A DNA stretch of 64,000 nucleotides from Paraburkholderia phenazinium. GTDB lineage: Bacteria; Pseudomonadota; Gammaproteobacteria; Burkholderiales; Burkholderiaceae. The notes beneath the pieces are model-generated. The model was not told the origin of the DNA. It did not search any database and saw only the letters and a program-made list of their open reading frames with translations. The position numbers and the translations under genes are program-made. Shown piece after piece: positions 35,843-44,839 of this stretch. The stretch lies in assembly GCF_900141745.1 (NCBI RefSeq), contig NZ_FSRM01000001.1, forward strand, positions 3,596,001-3,660,000, in the 5' to 3' direction. Position 1 is the stretch's first letter. Every line of letters starts with the position of its first letter.

Positions 35843-36424
35843 ATGCCACGTAAGACTGACGCCCGCGCTCGCGCGATTGCCACGGCCGAACGACTGTTTC
35901 GCATCCAGGGCTACACTGCGACGGGATTGATCCAGATCCTTGAAGAAAGCGGTGCGCCTAAAGGATCGTTCTACTTTCACTTTCCACGCGGCAAGGCACA
36001 ACTCGCAGAAGAAGCAATCGATAATTACATTGCGAATCGAATTGCTGTGTTACGGGACATCTCGGCGAATACGACGGGTGATGCCCTGAATTTTGTTCAT
36101 CAGATTTTCAGGACATTCGCGGCCGAAATGGTCGCCTCTGATTTCCAGTATGGATGTCTAATGCAAAATCTGGCGAATGAGTTGCCCGCGCTCGACGCTG
36201 AGCTGACCAAACGGGTAGCGCGCGGATTTGTTGAGTCGACCGAGATTATTGCGGAGCATTTTAGGGGCTGCGGTTTTGCTCCCGCGCGCGCGTCCTCTAC
36301 CGCAGCCGCATTGGTAGCCGCCCTCGAAGGCGCGCGGACGATCGCACGCCTGGAACGCACACCGGCTATATTCGAGGCGCTGGCAGACGTTAGTGTCCAA
36401 CGGTGGGCTGCCTCCGAGGGGTGA
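35843..36424 (+). CDS. TetR family regulator, YxaF/LmrA group
   Basis: 193 residues from the ATG at 35843. Helix-turn-helix at about residues 27-52 (GLIQILEESGAPKGSFYFHF), followed by the GKAQLAEEAI stretch typical of the YxaF/LmrA subgroup. The C-terminal domain (FQYGCLMQNLANELP, ALVAALEGARTIAR) matches the same group, which often controls quinone- or drug-responsive oxidoreductase genes. It faces the TTG-started epoxide-hydrolase-like gene across the 31-bp palindrome and probably represses both itself and that gene. Confidence 0.92.
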   Translation: MPRKTDARARAIATAERLFRIQGYTATGLIQILEESGAPKGSFYFHFPRGKAQLAEEAIDNYIANRIAVLRDISANTTGDALNFVHQIFRTFAAEMVASDFQYGCLMQNLANELPALDAELTKRVARGFVESTEIIAEHFRGCGFAPARASSTAAALVAALEGARTIARLERTPAIFEALADVSVQRWAASEG

Positions 36425-36664
36425 TCCGGTCCAATGTTCCCGGTCGAACAAAATTGGCACCGATCATCGTACGAAGAGCGTCTGTCTTTCGCGAATGTCC
36501 GTTCGCAGACGCCCAGCCGCCGGATGAATGTCCTGGCATTGTCCGTTGCCGGACCGCCACAATCAGTTTGGCTTCGGCTTAAGCAGGAATATGTCACGCT
36601 AATTCTCTCGACTACGTTCGCTTGGGTCGTGCTGAGGCAGTCGGGCAACTTGAACGCATGGAGA

Positions 36665-37192
36665 ATGGGCATGCAGACGAATTCGAAGAAGGCCGAACAG
36701 GTCGGCCTGCCGGCGACCTCACGGCTCAGCCAGTCGTATGGCAAAGCTGATTTTGTCGACGCCTTTTCGGTGGACTTGCCAGCGACTGCTTGCAACGATG
36801 CAGAGTCTCTCGCTCGATACATCTTTGCAGGGCAACCCAAGTGGATCGCGATGCTGCTGGGAGTTCGCGACATTGCCGTTTGGCCATTCGGCCTTAAAAG
36901 AACGATCGATCTGAGAGTCGCGAAGGACGACCGGCTAAGTATTTTCCGCGTGTTCGAACGGCATAAAGACGAGATCATTCTGGGAGAGGACGACACGCAT
37001 CTTGATTTCCGCGTGTCGGTTCTCGTGCAGCCTGCATCTGAAGACCGGTCCCAGCGACTGATAATCACTACACTTGTCTTCTACAACCGTCTGCTGGGTC
37101 GGGCCTATCTTAGCCTTATCGCTCCTTTCCATCGCCTCGTCGTGCGAGCCTCGCTCGACCGGGCACAGAAGCTCGGATGGCCCGGCCGGTAG
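36665..37192 (+). CDS. DUF2867-type protein
   Basis: 175 residues from the ATG at 36665 (another Met is two codons on). The core SQSYGKADFVDAFSVDLP, LLGVRDIAVWPFGLKR and LGEDDTHLDFRVSV matches DUF2867 proteins, small alpha/beta proteins of unknown reaction often found near oxidoreductases under TetR control. The C-terminal YNRLLGRAYLSLIAPFHRLV is the usual family end. It lies 240 bp after the TetR gene on the same strand; the open frame extends upstream but the family homology does not. Its end overlaps the decayed region of the next, opposite-strand gene remnants. Confidence 0.75.
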   Translation: MGMQTNSKKAEQVGLPATSRLSQSYGKADFVDAFSVDLPATACNDAESLARYIFAGQPKWIAMLLGVRDIAVWPFGLKRTIDLRVAKDDRLSIFRVFERHKDEIILGEDDTHLDFRVSVLVQPASEDRSQRLIITTLVFYNRLLGRAYLSLIAPFHRLVVRASLDRAQKLGWPGR

Positions 37193-37307
37193 CGGCGATT
37201 CCGATCAACGCTCCTTCCAGCAGGCCGTAGATGGCCTGACGCTGAAAGTCGCGGGTTCCTGAGAGCGGCCGGGACCAGGCGTAGCTATCCGTCTCCACCT
37301 GATCGGT

Positions 37308-37763
37308 CACGCCGAGCGGCGTATGGTGCAGTTCGACAATATGTTCTTCGGTCTCCTCGACGATCTCGACCGGAATTCTACGGGCCGCAATCTGACGAAT
37401 CCACGAGATGGGACCGATCGACCTCCGGCTCCGCCATGGTCTTTAGCGGCTTCCCCTGTTCAAGAATCAGCAGGCGTGACAACTCGTCCCGATGTACTTC
37501 GAGTGCGTCGGCGTAGGCGTTGAGGTATTTCTGGCGCCCGTCGTAGCCAAGCGCAGACCAGGCTTTAACCGCATGCCTGGCCGCTGCGACGGCTTCTTCA
37601 AGCTGCCGGCTGAGGCTGCCGGGGCCTTGGCGAATACTTCACCAGTAGCCGGGTTGATTACGTCAAAGCTATCTTGCGACTTCACAAGATTACCAGCGAT
37701 GCTGAGGTAATACGGGCCGTTGAAAATGCCAACGGACTGAACTGCTTGTGGCAATGCAGACAT
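37308..37763 (-). pseudogene. Aldehyde dehydrogenase, truncated and frameshifted
   Basis: The N-terminal third of an ALDH is readable in three successive frames. Frame one: VINPATGEVFAKAPAASAG. Frame two: QLEEAVAAARHAVKAWSALG, then LSRLLILEQGKPLKTMAEPE. Frame three: WIRQIAARRIPVEIVEETEE, then HHTPLGV. Shifts fall near 37613 and 37410. After LGV the homology stops and an unrelated stretch (YAWSRPLSGTRDFQRQAIYG) continues in frame to about 37180, so the cofactor and active-site domains are gone. No function is expected. Confidence 0.75.
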
Positions 37764-37878
37764 GAATTGTTCTCCGAGATACGGAGGGCTGAAGTGTTGA
37801 TGTCGCGAATCCCGCCAAAAATCGACGGGTTTTTCGTTACCTGGTAGGACTACTTAGCTTTAGAAAAATGAAATTTTT

Positions 37879-38577
37879 TCATGCAGCCGCTGGTACGGAG
37901 AACGCCGGCTGCGTGCTTACGCTGGGCCGCTCCTGCATTCTTTCGTACCATGCCAGGAGCGCGGTGCACTCAGCCGGCACTGGCAGCTTGACGATAGAAG
38001 CGAAGACCAGGCCGCCGATTACGGTGATGTCGGCCATTGAAAATTCTTTGCCGGCGACATACGGCTGATTTCGAAGAACAGCATCGAAGTAGTGCATTCC
38101 GCGTAGAGCCTTGTCGCGCTGCCTGAATCCCCATTCGGCGTTCTGGTACAGCTCAACGTGCGGCCCCAATCCCGGCGTTCCATGATGGAAATACACGCTT
38201 ATGGCGTCGAGCAATTCCAGTTCGGCACGCTTGCTCATCATGTGGATCAACCCTTTTTCGCGCGGCGCCCTGCCAGTCAGAGTCGGCACGCCATCGAGTC
38301 CGTCAAGGTACTCCGTGATGGCCGTGCACTCGGCAATACAGGTCCCGTCATCGAGTTCGAGCACCGGCAGCGTGCCCGAGTAGTTCTTGCTCGCCATGAA
38401 TTCGGGATTCTTGTGCTCGCCCGCGTACAGATCGACCAGCACGAACCGCACTCGCGATTGCAGATTCTTTTCCGCCAACGCAATGCGCACACGCGTCGGA
38501 TACGGCCCTTGCGGGAAGTCATAAACCGTCATCGTCGACAAGTGATTGTCATTGATACTCGTTGCGATAGCACTCAT
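37879..38577 (-). CDS. Glutathione S-transferase
   Basis: 232 residues from the ATG at 38577, with an AAGGAAA element before it. The N-terminal thioredoxin-like half begins MTVYDFPQGPYPTRVRIALAE and has the cis-proline and glutathione contact region GTLPVLELDDGTCIAECTAI. The C-terminal all-helical half has the GST N-capping box SMADITVIGG. The enzyme conjugates or reduces electrophiles in the cytosol. An operator-like repeat 52 bp upstream (38629-38646) is nearly the same as one upstream of a TetR gene at 45 kb. Confidence 0.92.
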   Translation of the reverse strand: MSAIATSINDNHLSTMTVYDFPQGPYPTRVRIALAEKNLQSRVRFVLVDLYAGEHKNPEFMASKNYSGTLPVLELDDGTCIAECTAITEYLDGLDGVPTLTGRAPREKGLIHMMSKRAELELLDAISVYFHHGTPGLGPHVELYQNAEWGFRQRDKALRGMHYFDAVLRNQPYVAGKEFSMADITVIGGLVFASIVKLPVPAECTALLAWYERMQERPSVSTQPAFSVPAAA

Positions 38578-38628
38578 TTGGCTTTCCTTTCGTAGTGGTG
38601 TCGTAGCGAACGACAATCTTGCATACCT

Positions 38629-38646
38629 ACCTATCGTTCGTTAGGT
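38629..38646. promoter_or_regulatory. TetR-type operator upstream of GST gene
   Basis: ACCTATCG-TT-CGTTAGGT is an 18-bp palindrome with 7 of 8 matching arm positions. The core CCTAWCGTTYGTTAG recurs at 45001-45015, upstream of the TetR gene at 45265. Two sites of this quality with the same core suggest a shared repressor. Confidence 0.6.
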
Positions 38647-38794
38647 TTACAATATGCGTTACAATCCGGGTTGTCAACACTGAGTAGTCGACCCATAAGT
38701 CACCTTCGATTTACCCGGCCACCCAATGCAATCGGCACACGCTGCCTGCTACTGGCAAGCCACCGATCGACGGCACGCGACGCGAAGCGGCAAC

Positions 38795-39475
38795 TCAGGT
38801 TCCACCTGCGGTGATTTCCATGACAATTCGTCGTCGCGCGGCGAACCCCTGTTCGGACCGTTGCTTTACTAGCTCCACGACCGCCCGCGGTGCGACATCT
38901 GGCCCACCAGCATTGAATGGCGGCGCCGGAGCATATTCGAGTTCGAGCTGAATCGCCTGCGCTTCCTCTACCCCCGCCAACTCTGCAGCCACTGTCAATC
39001 CAAAATCGATGCCCGCGGTCACACCTCCGCCGGTGATGAGGTTGCCGTCACGGACTACCCGACCGTGCGTCGGAATGGCACCAAGTGGCTCAAGCGATGT
39101 GTGGAAGGCCCAATGAGTTGTGGCACGCCGTCCGCGAAGCAACCCTGCGGCACCAAGCAACAATGCGCCGGTGCAAACAGACGTGATGTAGCGGGCACCG
39201 GCGGCCTGTTTGCGAACAAACTCGATCGTTTGAATATCCTGCATCAAGTTCGTCACGCCACCTCCACCGGGAACACAAATCACGTCGAGTGGCGGGCAAT
39301 CCCCATAGGTCGTTGTGGGCGTAAGGAGCAATCCATTGCTAGATGTCACGGGGTCACGTGTTTTCCAGATCAAGTGGGTCGTTGCGCCGGGAAGCGATGC
39401 GAGTACGTCGTGGGGACCGGTCAGGTCCAGCTGTTGTACTTGTGGAAATACCAGAAATCCGATTTGGAGCGTCAT
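38795..39475 (-). CDS. DJ-1/PfpI family protein, isonitrile hydratase-like
   Basis: 226 residues, close to the 228 of the characterised isonitrile hydratase InhA. The nucleophile Cys is C101 in YITSVCTGALLLGAAGLL, the same position as the essential cysteine of that enzyme, and LDLTGPHDVL near the N-terminus supplies the acidic partner region. The reaction would hydrate an isonitrile to an N-substituted formamide; other PfpI proteins of this shape act on other substrates, so the name is by similarity. Divergent from a GlxA-type AraC gene (122 bp between starts), the usual partner. Confidence 0.82.
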   Translation of the reverse strand: MTLQIGFLVFPQVQQLDLTGPHDVLASLPGATTHLIWKTRDPVTSSNGLLLTPTTTYGDCPPLDVICVPGGGGVTNLMQDIQTIEFVRKQAAGARYITSVCTGALLLGAAGLLRGRRATTHWAFHTSLEPLGAIPTHGRVVRDGNLITGGGVTAGIDFGLTVAAELAGVEEAQAIQLELEYAPAPPFNAGGPDVAPRAVVELVKQRSEQGFAARRRIVMEITAGGT

Positions 39476-39597
39476 GAGGATACCTTGTCAAATGTATAAG
39501 CGATTTTCACCAACGACGGTCTTCGAGGTGGACGGATCGATTCTATGCAGGTAGCCTTTGGCAAGATTGCCATTTACCCCTCAGTTTCTGCCATGTA

Positions 39598-40572
39598 ATG
39601 TCGACCAAAGCGCGATCCATATTGCTGCTTGCTTTCCCGGACGTTCAACTCCTTGACGTCAGCGGGCCATTGCAGGTTTTTGCCTCCGCCAATGAACTGG
39701 CAGCGCAGCAGCGGCTCGCCGAACCCTACGCACCTCGAGTTGTTGCGGCCGAAGCCGGGCTCGTGACCTCGTCTTCCGGCCTGGCCCTGCTGGCCCATTC
39801 CATAAGTTCAGTGAAAGGGCTCATCGACACGCTCATCATTCCGGGTGGCCGCGGCGTTTCCGCGGCATCGGAGGATGCGCGCTTGACCCGTTGGATACGG
39901 CGTCAGACCAGCCGATCGAGGCGCATCGCCTCCGTGTGTTCAGGAGCGTTCCTGTTGGCAGAGGCCGGGTTGCTGGATGGGCGGCGCGTGGTCACGCATT
40001 GGGGCCGTTGCGACGAACTGGCGAACCGCTATCCAAAGCTGCGCGTAGAAACTGATCCAATCTTCGTTCGCGATGGCGATATCTGGACATCCGCAGGTGT
40101 GACCGCAGGAATCGATCTCGCCCTTGCGCTGGTGGAAGCGGACCTCGGCCGTTCGATCGCACTAGAAGTCGCTCGCGAACTCGTCGTCTTTCTGAAACGA
40201 CCGGGTGGCCAGTCCCAGTTTAGTGCCGTGCTGTCGATGCAAAGGGCGGACGACAGGTTCGGCGACCTGCATGCATGGATGGTGGCACACCTTGCCTCGG
40301 ACCTGTCCGTCCCTATGCTCGCCAGACGACTCCACATGAGCGAACGCAGCTTCATGCGTCATTACAAGGCGGAAACGGGCCGCACGCCGGCGCGCGCGGT
40401 TGAGCAACTCCGGGTCGAGGCAGCACAGCGACTACTCGGCGAGACCTCATGGCCGGTCAAACGCATCGCATCTCGCTGTGGATTCGGTAGCGAAGAAAGC
40501 ATGCGGCGCAGCTTCGTCCGACTCCTGCGGGTCGCTCCGCAAGCGTACCGAGAGCGGTTCTCGTTTTGCTAG
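39598..40572 (+). CDS. GlxA-type AraC family regulator
   Basis: 324 residues. The PfpI-like domain has LLDVSGPLQVFASANELA near the start and SVCSGAFLLAEAGLLDGRRV at about residue 105. Two helix-turn-helix motifs follow (VPMLARRLHMSERSFMRHY and VKRIASRCGFGSEESMRRSF). Divergent from the isonitrile-hydratase-like gene, which is probably its target: in such pairs the regulator's PfpI domain and the enzyme are related and may bind the same class of compound. Confidence 0.92.
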   Translation: MSTKARSILLLAFPDVQLLDVSGPLQVFASANELAAQQRLAEPYAPRVVAAEAGLVTSSSGLALLAHSISSVKGLIDTLIIPGGRGVSAASEDARLTRWIRRQTSRSRRIASVCSGAFLLAEAGLLDGRRVVTHWGRCDELANRYPKLRVETDPIFVRDGDIWTSAGVTAGIDLALALVEADLGRSIALEVARELVVFLKRPGGQSQFSAVLSMQRADDRFGDLHAWMVAHLASDLSVPMLARRLHMSERSFMRHYKAETGRTPARAVEQLRVEAAQRLLGETSWPVKRIASRCGFGSEESMRRSFVRLLRVAPQAYRERFSFC

Positions 40573-40908
40573 CACGCGCATCATGCGTACGCCATGCGAT
40601 ACAACGTTGACCGCGCCAGTCATTCCATCGAAAAACCGCCAGACCGTTGACGAATTTACAGAGAACGTCGAGTGACCGTTTGTGGCCGGTCATTGCCTGA
40701 CGATGATCAGCGATGCCCGCCGCCCCGTCACTAGAAGCGATACAGCAAGCACCCCGCTCTTTCAACCTATGCAATTCACCTCTGAGCCGATTTAGATCTT
40801 CCAATTCGATATTGGCCTTGCGTGAGCCACGCTTCCTATAATGGCCCGCCGATCGCCGAGGACAGAAAAAAATCTCGCGCCGACGGCGGTTTCCGAAGGA
40901 GCGCTTCG
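40573..40908. other. Intergenic stretch without a recognised gene
   Basis: No protein family is recognisable on either strand. A minus-strand open frame here includes a helical stretch (ANIELEDLNRLRGELHRLKE) but lacks a plausible start and matches nothing I know. The piece TGGCCGGTCATTGCCTGACG (40685-40704) has a close copy at 34439-34460, with two extra Ts, in another geneless stretch, perhaps leftovers of the same decayed element. Confidence 0.35.
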
Positions 40909-41913
40909 ATGTACACACTGTCGGCATCCCGCCGCCGTTTGCTCAAGCTCGGCGTGGCGTTAGCGGCGGCCCCGCTTACGCCTCGCTTCGCGTTCGCGTC
41001 CTCCGCACCGGCAAATGCCGAGGCGCTTGCCGGCGTCACATTGCGCGTCGCCACCTATAAAGGCGGCTGGCCGCCGCTGCTCGCCGCTTCCGGGCTTGCA
41101 GATACGCCATACCGCATCGAGTGGCACGAGTTGAACAATGGCCTCTTACATATCGAGGCAATTAACGCGGACGCGCTCGATATCGGTTCGGGCAGCGAAA
41201 TTCCTGCAGTATTCGCTGCGCGCCAGAATGCAAACGTGAAGTTCATTGCGCGTACCCGCGAGGATCTCAACAACCAGGCGACGCTCGCCCGCAAAGACAC
41301 GCCTATCCAGCGGATCGCCGATCTGAAAGGAAAGCGCGTCGGGTATGTGCGTGCGACCACGTCACATTACTTCCTGTACCGGCAGTTGACCGAAGCGGGC
41401 TTGTCCTTTGACGACATCCACGCAATCAACCTCGCGCCTGCGGACGGCCTGCCCGCGTTCGCCGGCGGGGACATCGACGCCTGGGCGATATACGGCTATA
41501 ACGGTCAACTTGCACGCAACCGCTATGGCGCACGCGAACTGGCAACAGGTAAAGGGTATCTGTCGGGCAATTTCCCGATCTACGCAAATCCGCGGGCGCT
41601 CGACGATGCGCGCCGCCGCGCTGCGATCGGTGACCTGCTCGTGCGGCTGCGGCATGCATATGCGTGGGCAAATCCACACTTCATTGATTATGCCCGTGCA
41701 CAAAGCGCAGAAACACGCGTACCGGTCGACGACCTGGTGGCCATGTTCAATAGACGCAGCGACGATTTCGGGCTGCTGGCCGTCACGCCCGATGTGATTT
41801 CAGGGCATCAGGAAGTTGCGAACGTGTTTGCGCATATCGGTGTGCTGGATGGCCCGACGAACGTCGCTCCGTTTTGGGACGCATCATTTACACCGATCAT
41901 CCAGTCCGCGTGA
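40909..41913 (+). CDS. ABC transporter substrate-binding protein, SsuA/taurine-sulfonate type (orphan)
   Basis: 334 residues from the ATG at 40909 with GAAGGA before it. The N-terminus SRRRLLKLGVALAAAPLTPR is a twin-arginine-like signal ending near AFAS. Mature-domain signatures of the NMT1/SsuA group are visible: IGSGSEIPAVFAARQNANVK and LKGKRVGYVRATTSHYFLYR, then GDIDAWAIYGYNGQ. It should bind an aliphatic sulfonate, nitrile-like or related compound in the periplasm. No permease or ATPase gene is next to it; the neighbour on the same strand is a MarR gene, so it must work with a transporter encoded elsewhere. Confidence 0.85.
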   Translation: MYTLSASRRRLLKLGVALAAAPLTPRFAFASSAPANAEALAGVTLRVATYKGGWPPLLAASGLADTPYRIEWHELNNGLLHIEAINADALDIGSGSEIPAVFAARQNANVKFIARTREDLNNQATLARKDTPIQRIADLKGKRVGYVRATTSHYFLYRQLTEAGLSFDDIHAINLAPADGLPAFAGGDIDAWAIYGYNGQLARNRYGARELATGKGYLSGNFPIYANPRALDDARRRAAIGDLLVRLRHAYAWANPHFIDYARAQSAETRVPVDDLVAMFNRRSDDFGLLAVTPDVISGHQEVANVFAHIGVLDGPTNVAPFWDASFTPIIQSA

Positions 41914-42137
41914 AGCGAACAACCTGCCCCAGATCGCAAGCCTCAAACCGGCCGTGCCTGTCGCGTCAGACCTCGCCCAGTCCGATCGCCGATTGACGGC
42001 GATCGGCAGCGCGCGCAGCAAGATAGCAGACCTTCAATCGATCAAGTTGAGCGATGTGGGAGACAACAGACGGGTTGACGATCGAACCGCCCCTAATAAA
42101 GATGCGAACGAAATCGCCTAAAAAATACTTGAATATG

Positions 42138-42147
42138 TGCATATGCA
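42138..42147. promoter_or_regulatory. TGCATATGCA operator before the first MarR gene
   Basis: A perfect 10-bp palindrome 16 bp before the start chosen for the first MarR gene. The same core (TGCRTATGCA) occurs twice more before the second MarR gene, at 42667-42676 and 42699-42708. Confidence 0.6.
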
Positions 42148-42163
42148 TCGATACACTGCACCC

Positions 42164-42637
42164 ATGAACCGTTCACTCCGTCACGATGAATGTCATTGTT
42201 TCGCCATGCGTCAGGCGGCGCGGTACATGACTCAACTCTATGACCGGCATCTCCAGTGTGCTGGAGTGACAGCAGCCCAGTTCACGATTCTCGGCAAGCT
42301 CGCGAGTCAGTCCGAAGTCAGGATCGCCAGCCTTGCAACGGAAATGGTGATGGACCGGACCACGGTTTCACGTGCGCTGAAACCGTTGGAACGAGAAGGG
42401 TTGATCAGATTCGAGCTCGACGAAGATGATGCCAGGGTTCATCTGCTGACCCTGACGGAGCATGGGAAACACGTGTACGAGCAGGCGAAAATGGCGTGGC
42501 GCAATGCACACGACGAAGTCGAACGCAAGTTTGGAAAGGAACGCACGACAGCACTTCGTCGTGAACTGTTCCTGTTGACACACGACGCACAACCCAACAG
42601 CAATATCGGAGGGTCGCGGCGGGCGAGCGGACGCTAG
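42164..42637 (+). CDS. MarR family regulator, first of a tandem pair
   Basis: 157 residues from the ATG at 42164; an ATG seven codons upstream and a GTG just before it overlap the operator palindrome and are less likely. The winged helix is complete: TAAQFTILGKLASQSEV, then TEMVMDRTTVSRALKPLERE as recognition helix region and the wing FELDEDDARVHLLTLTEHG. About 40 percent of positions agree with the second MarR protein downstream, including CFAMRQAARYM against CFALRQASRFI, so the two are paralogues. Likely a repressor of itself and of the MFS pump. Confidence 0.9.
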   Translation: MNRSLRHDECHCFAMRQAARYMTQLYDRHLQCAGVTAAQFTILGKLASQSEVRIASLATEMVMDRTTVSRALKPLEREGLIRFELDEDDARVHLLTLTEHGKHVYEQAKMAWRNAHDEVERKFGKERTTALRRELFLLTHDAQPNSNIGGSRRASGR

Positions 42638-42662
42638 CTGCACCGTTTCTTTTTGGCATCAA

Positions 42663-42708
42663 AACGTGCGTATGCACGTTTATTTTTACCCAATTGCATG
42701 CATATGCA
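42663..42708. promoter_or_regulatory. Two MarR operator copies 32 bp apart
   Basis: AACGTGC-GTAT-GCACGTT (42663-42680) is an 18-bp palindrome and TGCATATGCA (42699-42708) is a perfect 10-bp palindrome. Both carry the TGCRTATGCA core, with starts 32 bp (about three helical turns) apart, ending 20 bp before the second MarR start codon. Confidence 0.65.
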
Positions 42709-42728
42709 CTTTTGAAGGCGCACGATCA

Positions 42729-43139
42729 ATGGAAACCCTGCCCGACGACGATTGCTTTGCCCTGCGCCAGGCGTCGCGCTTTATCTCTCAGATCTACGGT
42801 CAGCATCTTGCAAATGTGGGCCTGACGACGACGCAATACTCCATCCTCGACCGTCTGCATAGGCATGGAGACATGACCATGCACCAGCTCTCCATGGCCA
42901 TGGTCATGGACCGCACGAGCATCGTGCGCGCGCTCAAACCCATGCAGCGTGACGGTCTCCTCGAGAGCCGAAGGGATGGCGGCCGCGAGTCGACCATAGC
43001 CCTGATGAAAGCAGGCGTCACGCGTCTGAAAAAGGCCCGCCCCTATTGGGCTACAGCGCAAGCCGAATTCGAAGAACGTTTTGGAAGCCAGCGAATAAGA
43101 GCGCTGCGGAGTGAACTGTTCGATCTGACCGACGACTAG
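42729..43139 (+). CDS. MarR family regulator, second of a tandem pair
   Basis: 136 residues from the ATG at 42729. The winged helix reads TTQYSILDRLHRHGDM, then MAMVMDRTSIVRALKPMQRD and the wing SRRDGGRESTIALMKAG. The MFS gene starts 14 bp after its stop, so both are co-transcribed. Two operator copies stand directly in front. This is the local repressor/pump arrangement known from emrR-emrAB-like systems; the inducer would be a pump substrate, probably an aromatic or drug-like compound. Confidence 0.9.
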   Translation: METLPDDDCFALRQASRFISQIYGQHLANVGLTTTQYSILDRLHRHGDMTMHQLSMAMVMDRTSIVRALKPMQRDGLLESRRDGGRESTIALMKAGVTRLKKARPYWATAQAEFEERFGSQRIRALRSELFDLTDD

Positions 43140-43153
43140 CCGTACCAGCGAAC

Positions 43154-44737
43154 ATGAATACCTCTACTGCCACTCCACTGCCGGATCCGATGGATTTGCC
43201 GGCGCGCACGAAGCTCGTCGCTTTCGGCATCATGTGTCTCGGCTTCTTCATGGCCACGCTCGACATTCAGATCGTCGCGTCATCACTTCGGGACATCGGC
43301 GGCGGACTCTCGGCCAGCCAGGACGAACTGTCATGGGTCCAGACGTCTTATCTGATTGCGGAAATCATCGTCATTCCAATGTCGGGCTGGCTTACGAGAG
43401 TGTTTTCGACACGCTGGGTCTTCGCCTTTTCAGCGCTTGGATTCACGATCACCAGCATGCTTTGCGGGCTCGCGTGGGATATCGACTCGATGATCCTGTT
43501 TCGCGGTCTCCAGGGCGCGATGGGGGCTGCAATGATTCCAACGGTCTACACAACGGTATTCGTGATCTTTCCACCCAGGCAGAGAATTATTGCTGCCACC
43601 ACGATTGGCGCGCTTTCGACGCTCGCACCGACGATCGGGCCGGTTATTGGCGGTTGGGTGACATCCGAGTGGTCGTGGCACTGGCTGTTTTACCTGAACG
43701 TCGTGCCTGGCATTATCGTCACGCTCTTCGTGCCACGGTACGTCAACTTCGATCATGCCAATCTGTCGCTGCTGAAGAAAGGAGATTATGTGGGTATCAC
43801 GTTGATGTCGGCGTGCCTTGCCTGCCTCGAATACGTGCTCGAAGAGGGGCCACGCAAGAACTGGCTCGGTGACGAGGCCATTCTCCTGTGCACGTGGATC
43901 AGCGTTGTGAGTGGCTTCCTGTTTATCGTGCACGCACTGACAGCAGACGAGCCGATCATCGACCTGCGCGCACTTGCCGTGCGCAACTTCGGGATCTGCA
44001 GCGTGCTGTCGTTCATCATCGGCATCGGCATCTTTTGCACGGTGTATCTAACACCGGTTTTTCTCGCGCGGGTACGAGGTTTCGATTCGCTCCAGACGGG
44101 AATGGCACTACTGTCGGTGGGATGCTTCCAGTTGCTCGGCATGATCGCCTATACCGTACTCGCGCGGCACATCAACATGCGCTACCTGTTGATACTGGGA
44201 CTGACGATGTTCGGCCTCGGCTGCTACCTCTACGAGCCCCTGACAAGCGACTGGGGCTGGCAGCAGTTGCTGCTTCCGCAAGCGCTGCGAGGCTTTGGCC
44301 AGCAACTCGCCATTCCACCCATTGTCATCATGGCCCTGGGTTCGCTGCCGGCTTCCCGGCTGAGATCCGCGAGCGGCCTGTTCAATCTGATGCGCAATCT
44401 CGGCGGCGCGATCGGCATTGCGGTGGCTAGCACCATGCTCAACGATCGCCTGAACTTCCACTATGAACGGCTTGCAGAACATGTCAGCATCGGACGTCCG
44501 GTTGTCGGAGCGTTTTTGCAAAGCAAGACCGGTCACATCTCCGAAGTGGCGGGCGATACGCTGAACGCTGCCAATGCAGGACTAGGTGAGTTGCATGCGC
44601 TCTTGATGCGGGAGGCGCTCACATTGACATTCGCCGACGCCTTTCTCGCCGTCGCGTTGTGCTTCTGCGTGGGGCTCATCAGTGCGTTTTTCACGCAACC
44701 GGTCGCCAATACCGCTCCGCCGCCCGATGCACATTGA
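43154..44737 (+). CDS. DHA2-type MFS efflux transporter (EmrB/QacA-like)
   Basis: 527 residues with 14 predicted membrane helices. Helix 1 has MATLDIQIVASSLRDIGGGL and motif C is in STLAPTIGPVIGGWVTSEWS; both are typical of proton-driven 14-helix drug exporters. No EmrA-type membrane-fusion protein or outer-membrane channel gene lies nearby, so it either works alone or uses partners from elsewhere. It is translated 14 bp after the second MarR gene and is the likely object of that regulation. Confidence 0.92.
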   Translation: MNTSTATPLPDPMDLPARTKLVAFGIMCLGFFMATLDIQIVASSLRDIGGGLSASQDELSWVQTSYLIAEIIVIPMSGWLTRVFSTRWVFAFSALGFTITSMLCGLAWDIDSMILFRGLQGAMGAAMIPTVYTTVFVIFPPRQRIIAATTIGALSTLAPTIGPVIGGWVTSEWSWHWLFYLNVVPGIIVTLFVPRYVNFDHANLSLLKKGDYVGITLMSACLACLEYVLEEGPRKNWLGDEAILLCTWISVVSGFLFIVHALTADEPIIDLRALAVRNFGICSVLSFIIGIGIFCTVYLTPVFLARVRGFDSLQTGMALLSVGCFQLLGMIAYTVLARHINMRYLLILGLTMFGLGCYLYEPLTSDWGWQQLLLPQALRGFGQQLAIPPIVIMALGSLPASRLRSASGLFNLMRNLGGAIGIAVASTMLNDRLNFHYERLAEHVSIGRPVVGAFLQSKTGHISEVAGDTLNAANAGLGELHALLMREALTLTFADAFLAVALCFCVGLISAFFTQPVANTAPPPDAH

Positions 44738-44839
44738 GTTCGCCCGCTCATTGCGATGAATGGTTGGCGCCGATCGCTTCCTGTTCGAAACAGAATTCGT
44801 CGGCGCCGGCTTAGGTCTTCTCGATCCGCTTGACCTGAA

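Noticed and set aside
40457..40927. Minus-strand open frame in the geneless stretch behind the GlxA gene
   Set aside because: It overlaps the end of the GlxA gene and the start of the binding-protein gene, has no family match and no ribosome site; only a short helical segment looks protein-like.
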